From Dichetophora obliterata (taxonomy: Eukaryota > Arthropoda > Insecta > Diptera > Sciomyzidae): a DNA stretch of 64,000 nt. The stretch spans positions 81,455,177 to 81,519,176 of the forward strand of contig OY986438.1 in NCBI GenBank assembly GCA_963920525.1. Direction: 5' to 3'. The translations under genes were made by a program, and so were the position numbers. Position 1 is the first letter of the stretch. Each line of letters starts with the position of its first letter. Under the pieces are notes generated by a model, which worked only from the letters and a program-made list of their open reading frames with translations, was not told where the DNA came from and did not search any database. Of the stretch, positions 33,776 to 44,940 are shown piece after piece.

Positions 33776-34084
33776 AGTCTTTGCCCTTAAATTTATTTAA
33801 CAGGAATTTTTAGTTTCTTTTATGTATTCACGAATTTTATTCTAACTTTTAACGCATTTTTTTGTTTCTTTTGTCACCGAAAACAAATGCAAAATTTCTT
33901 TAATTGGATCAACAAATATTAAATTAGTAAAGCAACAAATTTTTTGTTATTCTTACGATGCTAAAATTGTACAATCTTCAATATTTTTGTTACCCTAACA
34001 AGTTTTTGTTGTAACAAAACTTTTAATGAATTTATCTAAGTTCAAAACACTGTTCTATTTACTAAATTTTTATGTCTCGGTGTA
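33776..34084. other. AT-rich, no gene
   Basis: A/T-rich stretch between the XPD-like exon and the LINE fragment; no motif recognised. Confidence 0.5.
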
Positions 34085-35100
34085 TCCATTGGAGTCTTTA
34101 GATATTTTCAATTATCTTGGCGTTACAATGGATCCTAAACTACGCTTTAAGATTCATGTTAATAAAATAATAAATAGAGCAAATAGTACTTAAGGATTCA
34201 TTAAACGTTGGGCAAAAGAGTTTAATGATCCATTCATAACGAAAACCTTATTCACCTCCCTATTGTGGCCTATTTTACAATACGCTTCAGCTGTATGATG
34301 CCTTCGATATGGTTGTTACATAGATGACATTGGCCGCATTCAGCGCAGACAACAGTTGGCAACTGTTGTGTAAAAATTCGCTGAATGGTACAAATTTGGT
34401 AGCGCTAACTAAAACTGATAAGGTAGCGAACGCCTTTTAATCGAGCGAACAAATTCTATGCTACATGAACACAACTGTTTGTTTAACTGTCACATGCTGT
34501 TACTGACGCTGCTAAATTAATAAACGCAGAAAGAACGCAGCAAATTTAAGTGAGAAACCTTTGCAATTGAATAAAATTTACATAAAAATTAAATTGAATC
34601 GAACTTCTGACGTGTAGAGTAGCAACACAATCAGAGAAAAACATCGTGAACTAAGGTAGCGCTACCATTACAGTTCACAACAGTTGTCTGCGCTGAATGC
34701 GGCCATTGAATCAGTGCGCAAACAATTTCTTTTGTTTTGCTTAAGAAATCTTTATTGTAATACTGATTTTCACTTACCACCTTATGAATATCGGTTACAA
34801 CTCTTGAATATTCCTTCTTTAAAAAGTCGGAGAATTATGATAAATACTTGTTGGATTACTAAACTTGTACATGGATATGTCAGCAGTCCATGCTTATTGA
34901 GTAAAATATACTTCAATATTCCTCTTCGTCCTAGAAGATTACTCCACATGAACTTTTGTAGAACTAATTATTTGCAAAATGAACTACTTAGAAGTGCTTG
35001 CAGTGATTTTAATTTTGTATCTGATGTTATATCCTTAAGTGAATCCATGGACTCAATCAAACTTATAATTATAGATTACCGGCAGTACCGTCGTTGATTA
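34085..35100 (+). pseudogene. CR1-like LINE, C-terminal part of ORF2, split by a MITE
   Basis: Encodes the region after the RT core: FNYLGVTMDPKLRFKIHVNK, GFIKRWAKEFNDPFITKTLF, then, past a MITE (34333-34703), SVRKQFLLFCLRNLYCN and LPPYEYRLQLLNIPSLKSRR, to the terminal RTNYLQNELLRS block and a stop at about 35097. It is the same family type as 8883-11469 but clearly diverged. In-frame stops occur near 34193 and 34300. The frame on either side of the MITE joins without a shift when the MITE and one CATTG are left out. Confidence 0.78.
34333..34703. mobile_element. 371-bp MITE, GCCGCATTC ends, CATTG duplication
   Basis: Inverted ends GCCGCATTCAGCGCAGACAA are flanked by CATTG at 34328-34332 and 34704-34708. 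It shares the first nine bases with the 31048 MITE. It interrupts the LINE coding sequence, which proves it is an insertion. Confidence 0.85.
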
Positions 35101-35828
35101 TGATCACGTTCTCTCAAACACTTATCTTATGTACAAGTTTTTGTTTGTTGTGATGTTTGCAAACACATTAATAGAATAATCTAAATGGATAAATGGACCT
35201 TAGCCTGAAATGGATAAATTCTGGTGTATGTACATCTAAATAATCTGAATGAACCTAAACTTGTGGATCTTCAAATGCCGTACGTGACTATATAGTCATG
35301 GTGAATGTGAATATATTTGTCGGCGGTACCGTGGTGTCTTGGTTTTACCTCTTGAAACACTACGTTACATCAATTTGTAATATATTAATATGAGTGGCCC
35401 ATAAGACCTAGTTAGTCTTGATGCCTGCGTTTGCAACTGGTTTTCTTTGTTTTATGAAAATTGGTTTGGTCAAGCCAGGATTCCACCGGCTTCAGGAAAA
35501 CAGAACGATATATATTATATATGTACTTATTGGAATGGTTTTTTTTTTGGGTATGAAACCTTGCTTGTCACATGACTCCGCCGATGTCAAGACACAAAAA
35601 TTGTTGCTAATTTGACCCTGTTTGTCTAGATAACGCAATATTTGTAAGTTGCTAACTTGGCCTTGTTTGTATTGAAGACGGAAACATGCTATGCTGCCTA
35701 ATATTATCGTTTTGACTTATCTTTTTTATTATGTTAGCATTATTTTCCAATTTGTTAAAACCTTTTAATTTGTTAATAATATTTAATTTCAATCAATATC
35801 ATATTTTATATTTTTGAACTGTTACCAA
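35101..35828. other. LINE 3' flank and non-coding DNA
   Basis: Probably the 3' UTR of the preceding LINE for the first 100-150 bp; no A-tail is evident. The open frame at about 35418-35615 is not recognisable. Confidence 0.45.
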
Positions 35829-35911
35829 TTAGTTTCCGACCGAATATTATAAAATGGGCAAATATTCAGTTTCGGTTTCAGCCAAAATTCCGGTTTCGGT
35901 CGGAAACTATA
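35829..35911. mobile_element. ~80-bp palindromic mini-element (TTTCCGACCGAA ends)
   Basis: TAGTTTCCGACCGAA at the left and TTTCGGTCGGAAACTA at the right are inverted, and the centre carries more TTTCGG motifs. It appears to be a very short relative of the TTCGG-rich elements at 26034 and 24695. Confidence 0.6.
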
Positions 35912-35999
35912 ACCAATATCTTATTTTACAATTTTAATTTGCTATAAAACCTGTTAAGGTTTAGCAACCAAATAAATAAATGAATAAAAATAATCAAAT

Positions 36000-36480
36000 A
36001 AATATTGATTTGGATTATGTGCCAAACGAAGATGATTGCATCAGATATTGACGACGAAGTGGTAATTAGGCCTAATGAAATATTTTACAGTGACGATGAC
36101 GGAGATATTATCGAGGAAATACAGTCAGAAACTCAACAACAAAGTGCTGTTTGAAATTGTTTCTACGGTAAAGACTGTACAATATGGACTAAAATAATAT
36201 TATGAGTTTTCGCGCCGGACCCAAATAACAAAATATTAAATATCCTTGTCAAAGATATGATGGTTTCCTTGCCAAAGATGGATAGAAAGTTAAGAAAAAA
36301 ACTTTTTACTATATTAAACGTACAGTTGATGTATATGCGGCTATTTGAACTGATTGTGATAATATAAATTTTATAGAACAAACAATTAAAATAGCGGCAA
36401 CTACAGTGCTCCAGTTTTTGCAAACTGGATTTCTCTATCCTGAAGAACCAAATATATATAACCATCCAAAGCCTAATCAG
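36000..36480 (+). pseudogene. possible piggyBac-like transposase N-terminal remnant
   Basis: Acidic coding traces (NEIFYSDDDGDIIEEIQSET) are followed by FYGKDCTIWTKI and PDPNNKILNI in shifting frames. This resembles the acidic N-terminus and the WY..D...W motif near the start of piggyBac-like transposases. The match is by eye and short, and the sequence is full of stops. It could instead be an unrelated decayed gene. Confidence 0.3.
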
Positions 36481-38285
36481 TGAATTTTTGATAAATTACT
36501 GTAAGCCGTTTATCTCAGAACATTGAAAAATGTAATTACCTCATTCTTTCTTATGACGGCAGATGAGTTCTAAAATCCTCTATTCACGTTTTTAGTGTTT
36601 ATTTTTCGACATTTTACGGACCCAAACAAAAACTATCACCAACCTACGGACTTCTACCTGACTAAAGCTAGGAATCTCATGTACTAAAAAATCGAAAATA
36701 TGCGCATATAACAAGCACTTAAAACTCTAAATATACGCTAAAAATAGGTAAAATATGACAAAAAAAATATTTTTTCAATATATAACAAAAAAAAAAGGAA
36801 AAACAATTTGTTTTAAAATACATATAACAATTATTTTAATATATGCAAAAATATGCGCAATAAATATGCAAAGCAGGCATTTTTTGTAATATATGCAAAA
36901 TCAAGTATTTATTGCATAATATGCAAAAATATTCATTAACGATAAAATGCAATTTTAAAGGAAATTTCATAATTCGAAAAGATAACAACCATATCCATTT
37001 TAAAATTTCCAGTAAAAACATGCATTTGCATGAGATTCCTTGCCATACTTATAACGTATAGCGACTCAAAAGATCAGTCTTAGGTATATATTTCATGACA
37101 AGTCATGTGAACTCTGTCGAATAAATGTCATGAACAAAAAATGTCATTTGATTGAGAGACATGGAAACAAAGTGTTTCATGTTTTGATTCAATATCGTAG
37201 CCATACACACAAACATGCGTTTGCTGTTGTTTATACAATTGAATTGCTTTTGAATAAATTTGCCGAACGTGCCACGTGTTGTGGCTTAAAACAGCCGCCA
37301 AGCTGGCAACTGATACAGCAAGTTATGGCGTCCCCGAGGAGGTCCTCTTCATGCGTTAGTGCCGTGAGTTTTCTTCTAGCTAGCCACTTTTGCTGCTTCA
37401 CTTTGAAGTCGTTCACATTGAAAATTGAAATAATCCGTAGACATGGGTCGAGTGCTATCGTTTGGTGGGTGTAGCTTAATGCTTAAACAGTAGAGGGTGG
37501 TTGATGTCGGGCGCTGTAAGTGTGCTACTTTGTTTTTATTTTTGATTTTATCGTTATGTCTTGTTTACTGTTCTCACGCATGTGACTTTCAAATGACAGA
37601 TTAGAGTAGGCAAATGTTTACATGCGGACGCTGGTCTGAGCGGCCTGTTGCAAAGGTAGGCTCACAGGGAGATAACGACACTTTACGCAACAGAGCATGG
37701 CCTTAGGATGTGTCTAGAATCGCCTTCTTTTGGCCGTCAACTCTTACTAATATTAAGTTATTAGTTTTAATATTTTCAGTGAATTCGCTGCTGCACGTGC
37801 CGTGGTTTTATCTGGAATTTTGATAGCATCGCATTTATAATTGCATTAGAGAATATTTAACGATGGTGCGATCAGCAATTCTTAAACATATTATTCAAAA
37901 TTATGTCACTTAGTAAAGGCTACATTTTTAAGGGGTTTAAAATTATTTAGTCATATCATGACTTTTTTTAACTATCTTCTTCCAATTGTGTTTTAATGCT
38001 ATCATTATCGTGTTTCAGTTCCATTAAAGAAAGCAAATATTTTTTTTTTATAATTAGGCAGCGATGTCAGAGTGACGTTAAATATTTCTTTGTGTCTTAT
38101 TTATAATGTGAACAAACCTTTTGGGAGTTTTTAATTTTTTGAAGCGAAGCTTTTAACGCCTCGTTTTGTGATTTGCTCGAGTGAAATCTCAAAAACGACA
38201 TTTTTTCCATAAATTTTTTCTTAGAATTGTTGTTGTTTTTTGCTTGCGTCAATTAAAACAAGAGAATATAAAATTAAAAATATTT
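36481..38285. other. non-coding, no gene recognised
   Basis: AT-rich with clusters of ATATGCAAAAATATGCGCA around 36700-36930. A GC-richer 350 bp at about 37130-37480 is open on both strands, but no domain is recognisable in it. Nothing further supported. Confidence 0.5.
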
Positions 38286-38467
38286 CTAAGTGCCAGTTTA
38301 CACTGGCCTCACTCAACCGACTCATTTTGACGTCTACAGAAGAGATGAGGAAGTGGGAAGGTGAATGAAGTAGGACAAGAGTACTCAAAATTAAAAATCT
38401 TGCTACTCACTTTGATTTGACATTCTGTGAGTCAGTTGAGTGAGGCCAGTGTAAACTGGCACTTAGA
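38286..38467. mobile_element. ~180-bp MITE with AAGTGCCAGTTTACACTGGC ends
   Basis: Inverted ends of about 40 bp: TCTAAGTGCCAGTTTACACT then GGCCTCACTCAACYGACTCA, with the reverse complement at 38426-38467. The terminal motif GCCAGTTTACACTGGC is itself palindromic. A target duplication cannot be separated from the symmetric ends. Confidence 0.8.
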
Positions 38468-38540
38468 CATCAATGAGAATCGAACCAGCACCCTTTCGAT
38501 TGATAGGCCAGTACGCTACCATCCAATCCAAACACCTTCC
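38468..38540 (-). other. tRNA-like segment (A and B box)
   Basis: On the minus strand: GGATGGTAGCGTACTGGCC, an A-box-like motif, then about 25 bases on GGTGCTGGTTCGATTCTC, a B box. Spacing is tRNA-like, but the acceptor stem does not close. It could be a tRNA pseudogene or SINE head. Confidence 0.5.
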
Positions 38541-38607
38541 TACATATTCTATTGTGAATGCGTGAATCTATGATGCAGCAGATCACAATAATCTATCAAA
38601 AGCATTG

Positions 38608-38836
38608 GGTCTGTTCGGAAATGCATTACGATTTGCAATATGCGCATAGCTGGCATTTTTTAAGCGTCCGAATTGCAGCGTGCATTTTTTTAATGCGAAT
38701 GATGAGTTACGCTTGATAAAAAAAATTACACCTTAGAATGTTTGGCGTTAGCTGTGCTTCAAAATGGGCCTTTTTCGAACATTTTGTTTATGCTAAAAAG
38801 CAGTTTGCGCATTATGATGCATTTCCGAACAGACCC
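38608..38836. mobile_element. 229-bp MITE in the left foldback arm, CATTG duplication
   Basis: Ends GGTCTGTTCGGAAATGCAT and its reverse complement, flanked by CATTG at 38603-38607 and 38837-38841. The right foldback arm lacks this insertion, confirming it as later. It could also be parsed as GGGTCTG ends with a 3-bp ATT duplication. Confidence 0.82.
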
Positions 38837-41448
38837 ATTGTATTTTAGCTCTCCAAACAACAAAAGTAGCAAGATTCAATTGAACGATGTAGATATTAAT
38901 TGCGAATTCAGACATGAATGTTCATAGGCACTTAAGGCAAGACCGGTGGTCTAGCACTCAAAAATTTTAGGTATGTTTAGGATTTTTTTAAAAAGTTACA
39001 ATATTGAACAACGATATTTAAACTTTTAACGTATATTTTAACACTCATTCCTCATAAAAAATTTTTTTTTTTTGATTAAAAAAATTGTTGATCTTGTTCA
39101 AAACGGCGCTCAATGAGACGCTCTCAAGGAAAATGGGCATGGACGGTGTTGCAGATTTTGACTTTTCTATTTATCTGAAAAATGAAAACAAAGAATATTA
39201 TTAATCACTATGAGTTCAGCTATTAATACTTGTAATACATCACATACTAGAAATATAATATTGAAAATTGACAGAATGACGCGCTTTTTAATATTAACTT
39301 CCTAAAACAGCTTGTTTTCTAGCGGTTATTAAGTGTACAATATATGATGTTTTTGAAATAAAACTTTGATTCTAGTTCCAGCGATAGCCACTGCTGTTAT
39401 TATAGGGCATATTTAAATTTCAGATGATTCGGCAGAATAGTTTTTGTTTTTTCTACATCATGCCGAAAAATGTAGTTTCGAGATAAATGAGTATAAAGAG
39501 AATGAATCAAGACGAAACACTGTGGCTCGGACACCTACTAAAACGGCTGTAGAAGTGAAAATAACGTCAGAAAGACTTTATTTTTGATATATAAAAAAAA
39601 AATCAATTTCGTTCAAATTCTAGTTTATAAATAATAATAAACAAATTAATGTAAAATCAAGTCAATGAAAATTATTTTGTACACTTTAAGACATCAATAA
39701 AAACATGTTAAAATTTCAAAACGATCTCATTTTAGTTTCTTATTTAAAAAAAATTATGAATAAACGTAAAATTTTGGGCTACTACCTGAATATAAATAAA
39801 CATTTTGAAAAACCGTTTTTATTTAAAATCAAAAATAAAGAAACAATAGCAAATATATCTGAGCACATATCGCGCCCGCAGTTGATAATTGTCACAATTC
39901 TAAAAGCACAAATTTTCAGGAGAATCAGAAAACTTATGAGACGATGCAGAAGCAAGGAAACTAACACAAGAACAGATAAACTGAATTTTTCCAGTTAAAA
40001 AAGATAGTGATATAACATAAATTTTTGCAGTAGTGAGCGATGTGTATTTTAAATTGATTTATGAAAAAATTGCCAAAAATATGTCAAAAAGAAGTACAAC
40101 AAGTAAACTGAAGTACCTTTAGCGTACTTAGATAAGAGAAGTACAGCGAGCAAAAAAAAAAACAGATGCGTCGCTGGAGTTTCATAAGTTCGATAATTTT
40201 AATAAAAAAATTACTAAAAACTAAACACAAAACTTAAAATAATAATATTCCCACCAGTAAATTTTATTACCTTTCATTACTCTTTTACATTAATTATGAA
40301 TTATTTCTGTAAATGTTAATGATATTATTGGATTTTAATGTCTAAAACATTAAACTTATATTGTATAGATGTAATGTCAGCGATATTTCTAGCAAATATT
40401 ACATCAATAGTTGTCCTAATCTTGTTGTGCAAATATTTGGATCGCTTGTCATTCGCAAATTACATTTATCAAAACAGCATTGTTTACGGCTTAGAATTTT
40501 TATGAAACTGATTGTTTTATATTTCAAAAGTATAGTCTTTCTGACGTTAATATCCAATTATAATAGAAGTAACGTAATGTGATCTAATGTCAGTTGAGCA
40601 GTGCGTTCTTTCACTTATTGTTTGAAACAATGCTTTCTTATACAAGTGGTTTTAGTAAACGTAACGTAACGTGACGGGACGTATAGATCCGTGAATTTTA
40701 GATTTCTACGTTACTTTACATTACGTCTTGTCAAAATGCAACTGAGCATTGTATTTTAGTAGGTGTCGAGCCACAGTGTTTCGTCTACATTCATTCTCTT
40801 TATACTCATTTATCTTGAAATTACTTTTTTCGGCATGGTGTTGTAGAAAAAACAAAAACTATTTAGCCGAATCATCTGAAATTTAAAATTGCTATTCATA
40901 ACAACGGTGGCTCTCGCTGGAACTAGAATCAAAGTTTTATTTAAAAAACATCGTATATTTTACACGTAATAACCGGTAGAAAACAAGCTATTTTAAGAAC
41001 TTAATTTTCAAAAGCGTGTCATTCTGCCAATTTATCATATCTTTTGTTCTAGTGCCAGCCATAGCTGCACTCATAGTGATTAATAATATTCTGGGTTTTT
41101 AGTTTTCAGATAAATAGAACAGTCAAAATCATCAACACCGCCCATGTCCCTTTTCCTTGAGAGGGTCTCATTGACCACCATTTTGAACAAGATCATCAAT
41201 TTTTTAAATTAAAAAAAATATTTTCATGATGAATCAGAGTTACAATACACCTTAAAAGTTTTAATATCGATGTTCAATATTTTATCTTTTAAAAAAATTC
41301 TAAAAATATCTTAAATTTTCGAGCGCTAGACCACCATCTTTGCCTTAAGTGCCTATGAGCATTCATGTCTGTATTCGCAATTAAAATCCACCCGTTCAAT
41401 GGAACCTTGCTACTTTTGTTGTTTGGATAGCTTATGGAAAATGCTTTT

Positions 41449-43833
41449 TACTACTTTTCCATGGCGAGTTGATCCTAGGTTGGGTTTTCTTCAAGTTGAC
41501 TAATGACGTTTCTAGCTCGAAAGTGTTTCCATGCACAACATTGAGTCGAGTTGGACTTCGGCCATTCTATTAACCATTTTTTCTTAGTATAAATGTGTGC
41601 GTTCAGAAGGTGCAAAATTTACTAAACATATAGAGCCTTTCATCGGCATTAGTTTCCGCTAATTTGTGTGCCTGCTGAACGGTTTGTTACATTTTACGCA
41701 GCGCAGTGGCAGAAATAAAATAAAATAACAAATAACACAGGGGAACAAAAAAGGAATTTTTTCTACGGCATAAGTTTTTGGAGCCAATTAATATACATGG
41801 GATAATGAAGTTTTAATCCTATAGTTCACATTGTTTGAATTGACTCCGGTTCTCGCGATAAACAGCTATTTTAAAAATTAAGGAGGTTTCATCACAGATT
41901 TTAGCATAACTGCAGAACAATTAGTCTGATTTGGTAAAATAAAAAATCCAAACATCCGCAGCAAAATTGTCTCCAAGTTACATCTACAATGTTTTTTGAC
42001 TAGCTGAATAGTTTCGGAAATATTCAGAAAGTTCTTCTGAAAAAAAACATTTTTTTATGCAAAATTTAAACTTTTTTGTTATTTCATAAACCATAAAATA
42101 TCAAAAACGTCAAAATAGCTCTTTTTGATATTAACTTATAAACGCACATATGTAACGAAGAAAATAAGCCATATTTTATTAAAAGCCATCGTTTTTTATG
42201 GGATTTTTTTTGGTATTTTGGTTGCGCTTATTAATTTTAAATTTATTTAAAATATAAATCCACAAATTAAAAAACCTTTTAGAAACTATTTCAGAATATT
42301 CTGCAGCTTTATGATTCCCCAAAAAGTTGTTAACTACTGATAAAAAACTTATCCATGCTTCTTTCTGATTTGACCTTAGTAATGTGCTTTGTGAAATCAT
42401 TGTTGTTTATAAGAGTTCGGATTTGTGGCCCATCAAAGATGCCTGCTTTAATTTTTTCCGTGATTTTGCCAGGAAATGCTTGGCAAATATATTTGTAGCA
42501 CTCGCCAATCTTATCCAAAGCTTTAACATACTGTTTCTTTAGTGCAAGTTTTACATGATGTGGTGGCAAAATTATTTTGTTCTCGACATATTAATGGATC
42601 ATGAACGATTTTATTTATGCCTACAGTCATATTTGTTCTGGATAGTCAAACTTTCCTAGTGTAGTGCTTATTTTTTGCACGTGACAGTCGTAGACAAGAA
42701 TTAGACAAAGACAACATGAATATTTAGTGTAGCTACCTTGCTGACTCAATAAAAAGTTAACCATTTTCAAATCAACACACACTGACCACTGATGTTGATT
42801 TGAACACATACAATTTTCTCTAAAATAAGTTTGATATTTTGATATTATTCTTTAAGTTTTGTTGAATGTGCTTCGGAATTGAATCTTATATGTTGCCATT
42901 ATGCAGTAACACACATTTTAAACTTATTTTCGAGTTATCTATGAAGACCCAGGAATATTCTTACAATATACGATTTTCTCCTCCTTTGCAAAGTATTGAA
43001 TAATATCTCGTTCTATAGTCCGGTAAGTTTTAACTGATATGCCGGGCTGACAACAACGTTTTTCTTTAAGTCTTGATGCTAGAAGCTCCGCTGATTTTTT
43101 GGATAGATTTAGATCTCGAATTTTCCCTTGTGTATTTATTTAGAAGTTTTTAATCAAAATGAGATAACATCATTAAATGTGAATTAAGGGAAAACATGCC
43201 AATTCATTTTAATAAAATATAGCTTATTTTCTTTGTAACATATGTGTGTTTATAACTTTATATCAAAAAAGAGCTATTTTGACATTTTTGAATTTTTATG
43301 AATTATGAAATAATAAAAAAATTTAAATTTTGCATAAAAAAATGTTTTTTTCAGAAGAACTTTCACAATATTTCCGAAACTATTCAGCTAATTAAAAAAC
43401 AGTGTCGATGTTACTTGAGGCAATTTAGCTGCAAATTTTTGGATTTTTTATTTTACCAAATCAGATTACTGTTCTGGAGTAATGTTAAAATCTGTGATGA
43501 AGCCTCCTTAATTTTTAAAATAGCGGTTTATCGCGAGAAACGGAGTCAATTCAAATAATCTAAATAATAGGCTAAGATCTTCATTAATGTATATACTAAA
43601 ACTGACTACCAAATCCCATGCCGCAGAATCAGTATTACCCTGTGTAATCAATAAATCCTCGCTTAACAGTTGAGCAACTGTTTCATATTCTGAACGCATC
43701 CAATCTAACTCAGTCAAATCTAACAAGTTTCGTGGAGTTTAGTGGATTTAACGAAATTCAACTTTCAACTCGCGTTCCCATGGGAAGTTAATCCCGAGTC
43801 AACCTCGACTTAACTCGCCATGGAAACGTAGTA
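41449..43833 (-). mobile_element. 2.4-kb DNA transposon with TACTACKTTTCCATGGCGAG ends
   Basis: Left end TACTACTTTTCCATGGCGAG and right end, read inward, TACTACGTTTCCATGGCGAG are near-perfect inverted repeats extending into GTTGA/GTTAA. TTT on both sides (41446-41448 and 43834-43836) fits a 3-bp duplication, and the left foldback arm shows the empty site. Inside, 41820-42190 and 43195-43575 form a second, longer inverted repeat (for example AACTATTCAGCTA..AGAACTTTC), so the coding core is framed by ~370-bp internal arms. The core encodes remnants of an uncharacterised protein family (next entry). A partial second copy lies at 50622-50893. Confidence 0.75.
42180..42840 (-). pseudogene. uncharacterised TE-associated protein (HQWSVCVDLKMVNFLL / PPHHVKL type)
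   Basis: Minus-strand coding traces in order: HQWSVCVDLKMVNFLLSQQG and SYTKYSCCLCL, then LPPHHVKLALKKQYVKALDK, YICQAFPGKITEKIKAGIFD and GPQIRTL, and finally AWISFLSVVNNFLGNHKAA in a shifted frame. I recall this motif series (CVDLKMVNFLLGQQ..CYLC..PPLHIKLGLMKQFVKALD..FVGPQIRKL..FLGN) from many unannotated arthropod and other invertebrate proteins. Its function is unknown to me. Here it is broken by stops and at least two frameshifts and lacks the C-terminal histidine/aspartate-rich part. A minus-strand open frame at 43508-43726 (LTELDWMRSEYETVAQLLSE) may be an N-terminal piece. Confidence 0.65.
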
Positions 43834-44094
43834 TTTGATCGATAATTGTGATCTGCTGCATTATAGCTATCCAATACTAAGAAAAAAAATCTCAATGGTT
43901 TGGCTGTTATAGGCCAAAATATAAAAAAAAAAACGTGACAAAAGTCTGAGAAAAAACTGCTAGTCAAAATCTGGAAGCTCGATTTTCACCGTAGACGTAT
44001 GGTCTAGTGGACTTTTTTGCTCAGTACAATCCCAAGAATCAGAAACGTGAAGCGCCCATTGACACTTTTTTCCTTCCATACTAATCGCCCCACT

Positions 44095-44940
44095 CTACTG
44101 CACAAGCCTACTTAAAGTCTATTTCAAGTACTTGCTAGCTTGAGCTTGATAATTTTGAATCATTGCTTGTAATTGAATATAAATAAGCCCACGACAGCTT
44201 GCGACTTTGCAAGTATGCTAGCTTACAAGCGAACGGCACGAAACGGTAAAGGAAAGCTTGATGCCTTCGGCAAAAAGCTAGAAAAGCTTGAAATTGAAGG
44301 CAAGTATCCAATTAAAGCAAGTATCCAAAAAATTCAATGAGCTTGTTTAGAGAGAGCTTAAGCGTGATAGGACTTTTAAGGATTCTGTGGACTCCGTGGT
44401 TGGAAGTTTTAGATGTAACTTATTTCGAAGATGATGTCAAACTTTAAAATTTAAGATGGCGAATAGAGTTGCCACCTAGATTTTTTTTATTTTTGCGAAT
44501 TCTTGTAATTTTGAAATTCTGACAACGGATTTGATTTCGAATATAATGTCACAATTTTAAAATTTAAGATGGATTTTAGGGTTGCCACCTAAATTTTTAC
44601 CACAGTATTGCCACCTAACAATATGTATTTTTAAGAGTTTTAAACATCATTTATCAGTGTTAAGGGGTCGCTGATTTCGAATCTAAAGTCAGAATTTTAA
44701 AATTCAAGATGGTGGATAGGGTTGCCACCGTAATTTTTTGTAGTTTTATGAATTTGGGGCTGGCAAAAAAAATGGTACACCAAAAATGGGTCGCTAAATC
44801 CGAATCCGTTGTTAGAATTTCCAAATTATAAAATTTTGAAATAATAGGGCTGCCACCTAATATTATGTATTTTTAAGAGTTTTAAACATCATTATCAGTA
44901 TTAACGGGTCGCTGATTTCGAATATTAAGTCAAATGTTTT
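44095..44940 (-). repeat. dispersed repeat A, minus-strand copy
   Basis: Reverse-complement counterpart of 13107-13903: the terminus CTGCACAAGCCTACTT at about 44098, then AAGCAAGTATCCAAAAAATT, repeated TAGGGTTGCCACC, TTTTAAACATCATTTATCAG and GGGTCGCTGATTTCGAAT. It contains about 200 bp of additional sequence near its CTTGTGCAG end (44130-44290) absent from the other copy, and differs in which internal blocks are kept. Confidence 0.7.

Larger units (their letters stand above)
38562..43875. repeat. 5.3-kb foldback: ~740-bp inverted arms around a 1.2-kb loop
   Basis: The left arm (38562-38607 plus 38842-39545) and the right arm (40742-41448 plus 43834-43875) are reverse complements along their whole length. 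Paired landmarks include GCAGCAGATCACAAT (38576 and 43860 ends), CCAAACAACAAAAGTAGCAA, CATAGGCACTTAAGGCAA and CCACAGTGTTTCGTC. The arms are visibly diverged. The left arm contains a 229-bp MITE and the right arm a 2.4-kb transposon, each accounting for a gap in the pairing. The loop (39546-40741) has no recognised protein; an open frame at 39705-39998 is lysine-rich and unfamiliar. Confidence 0.8.

Noticed and set aside
36163..36465. 100-codon minus-strand open frame
   Set aside because: Antisense to the possible piggyBac-like remnant; AT-rich, no recognisable motif.
37130..37480. GC-richer open frames on both strands, possible exon
   Set aside because: No domain or splice pattern recognised on either strand; openness on both strands suggests base composition, not coding.
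39705..39998. Lysine-rich 97-codon open frame in the foldback loop
   Set aside because: Open on both strands, AT-rich, no known domain; kept only as a note in the foldback entry.
13107..44940. CRISPR-like or phage-type repeat array
   Set aside because: The repeats are long, diverged and TE-derived in a eukaryotic context; there are no short identical repeats with unique spacers.
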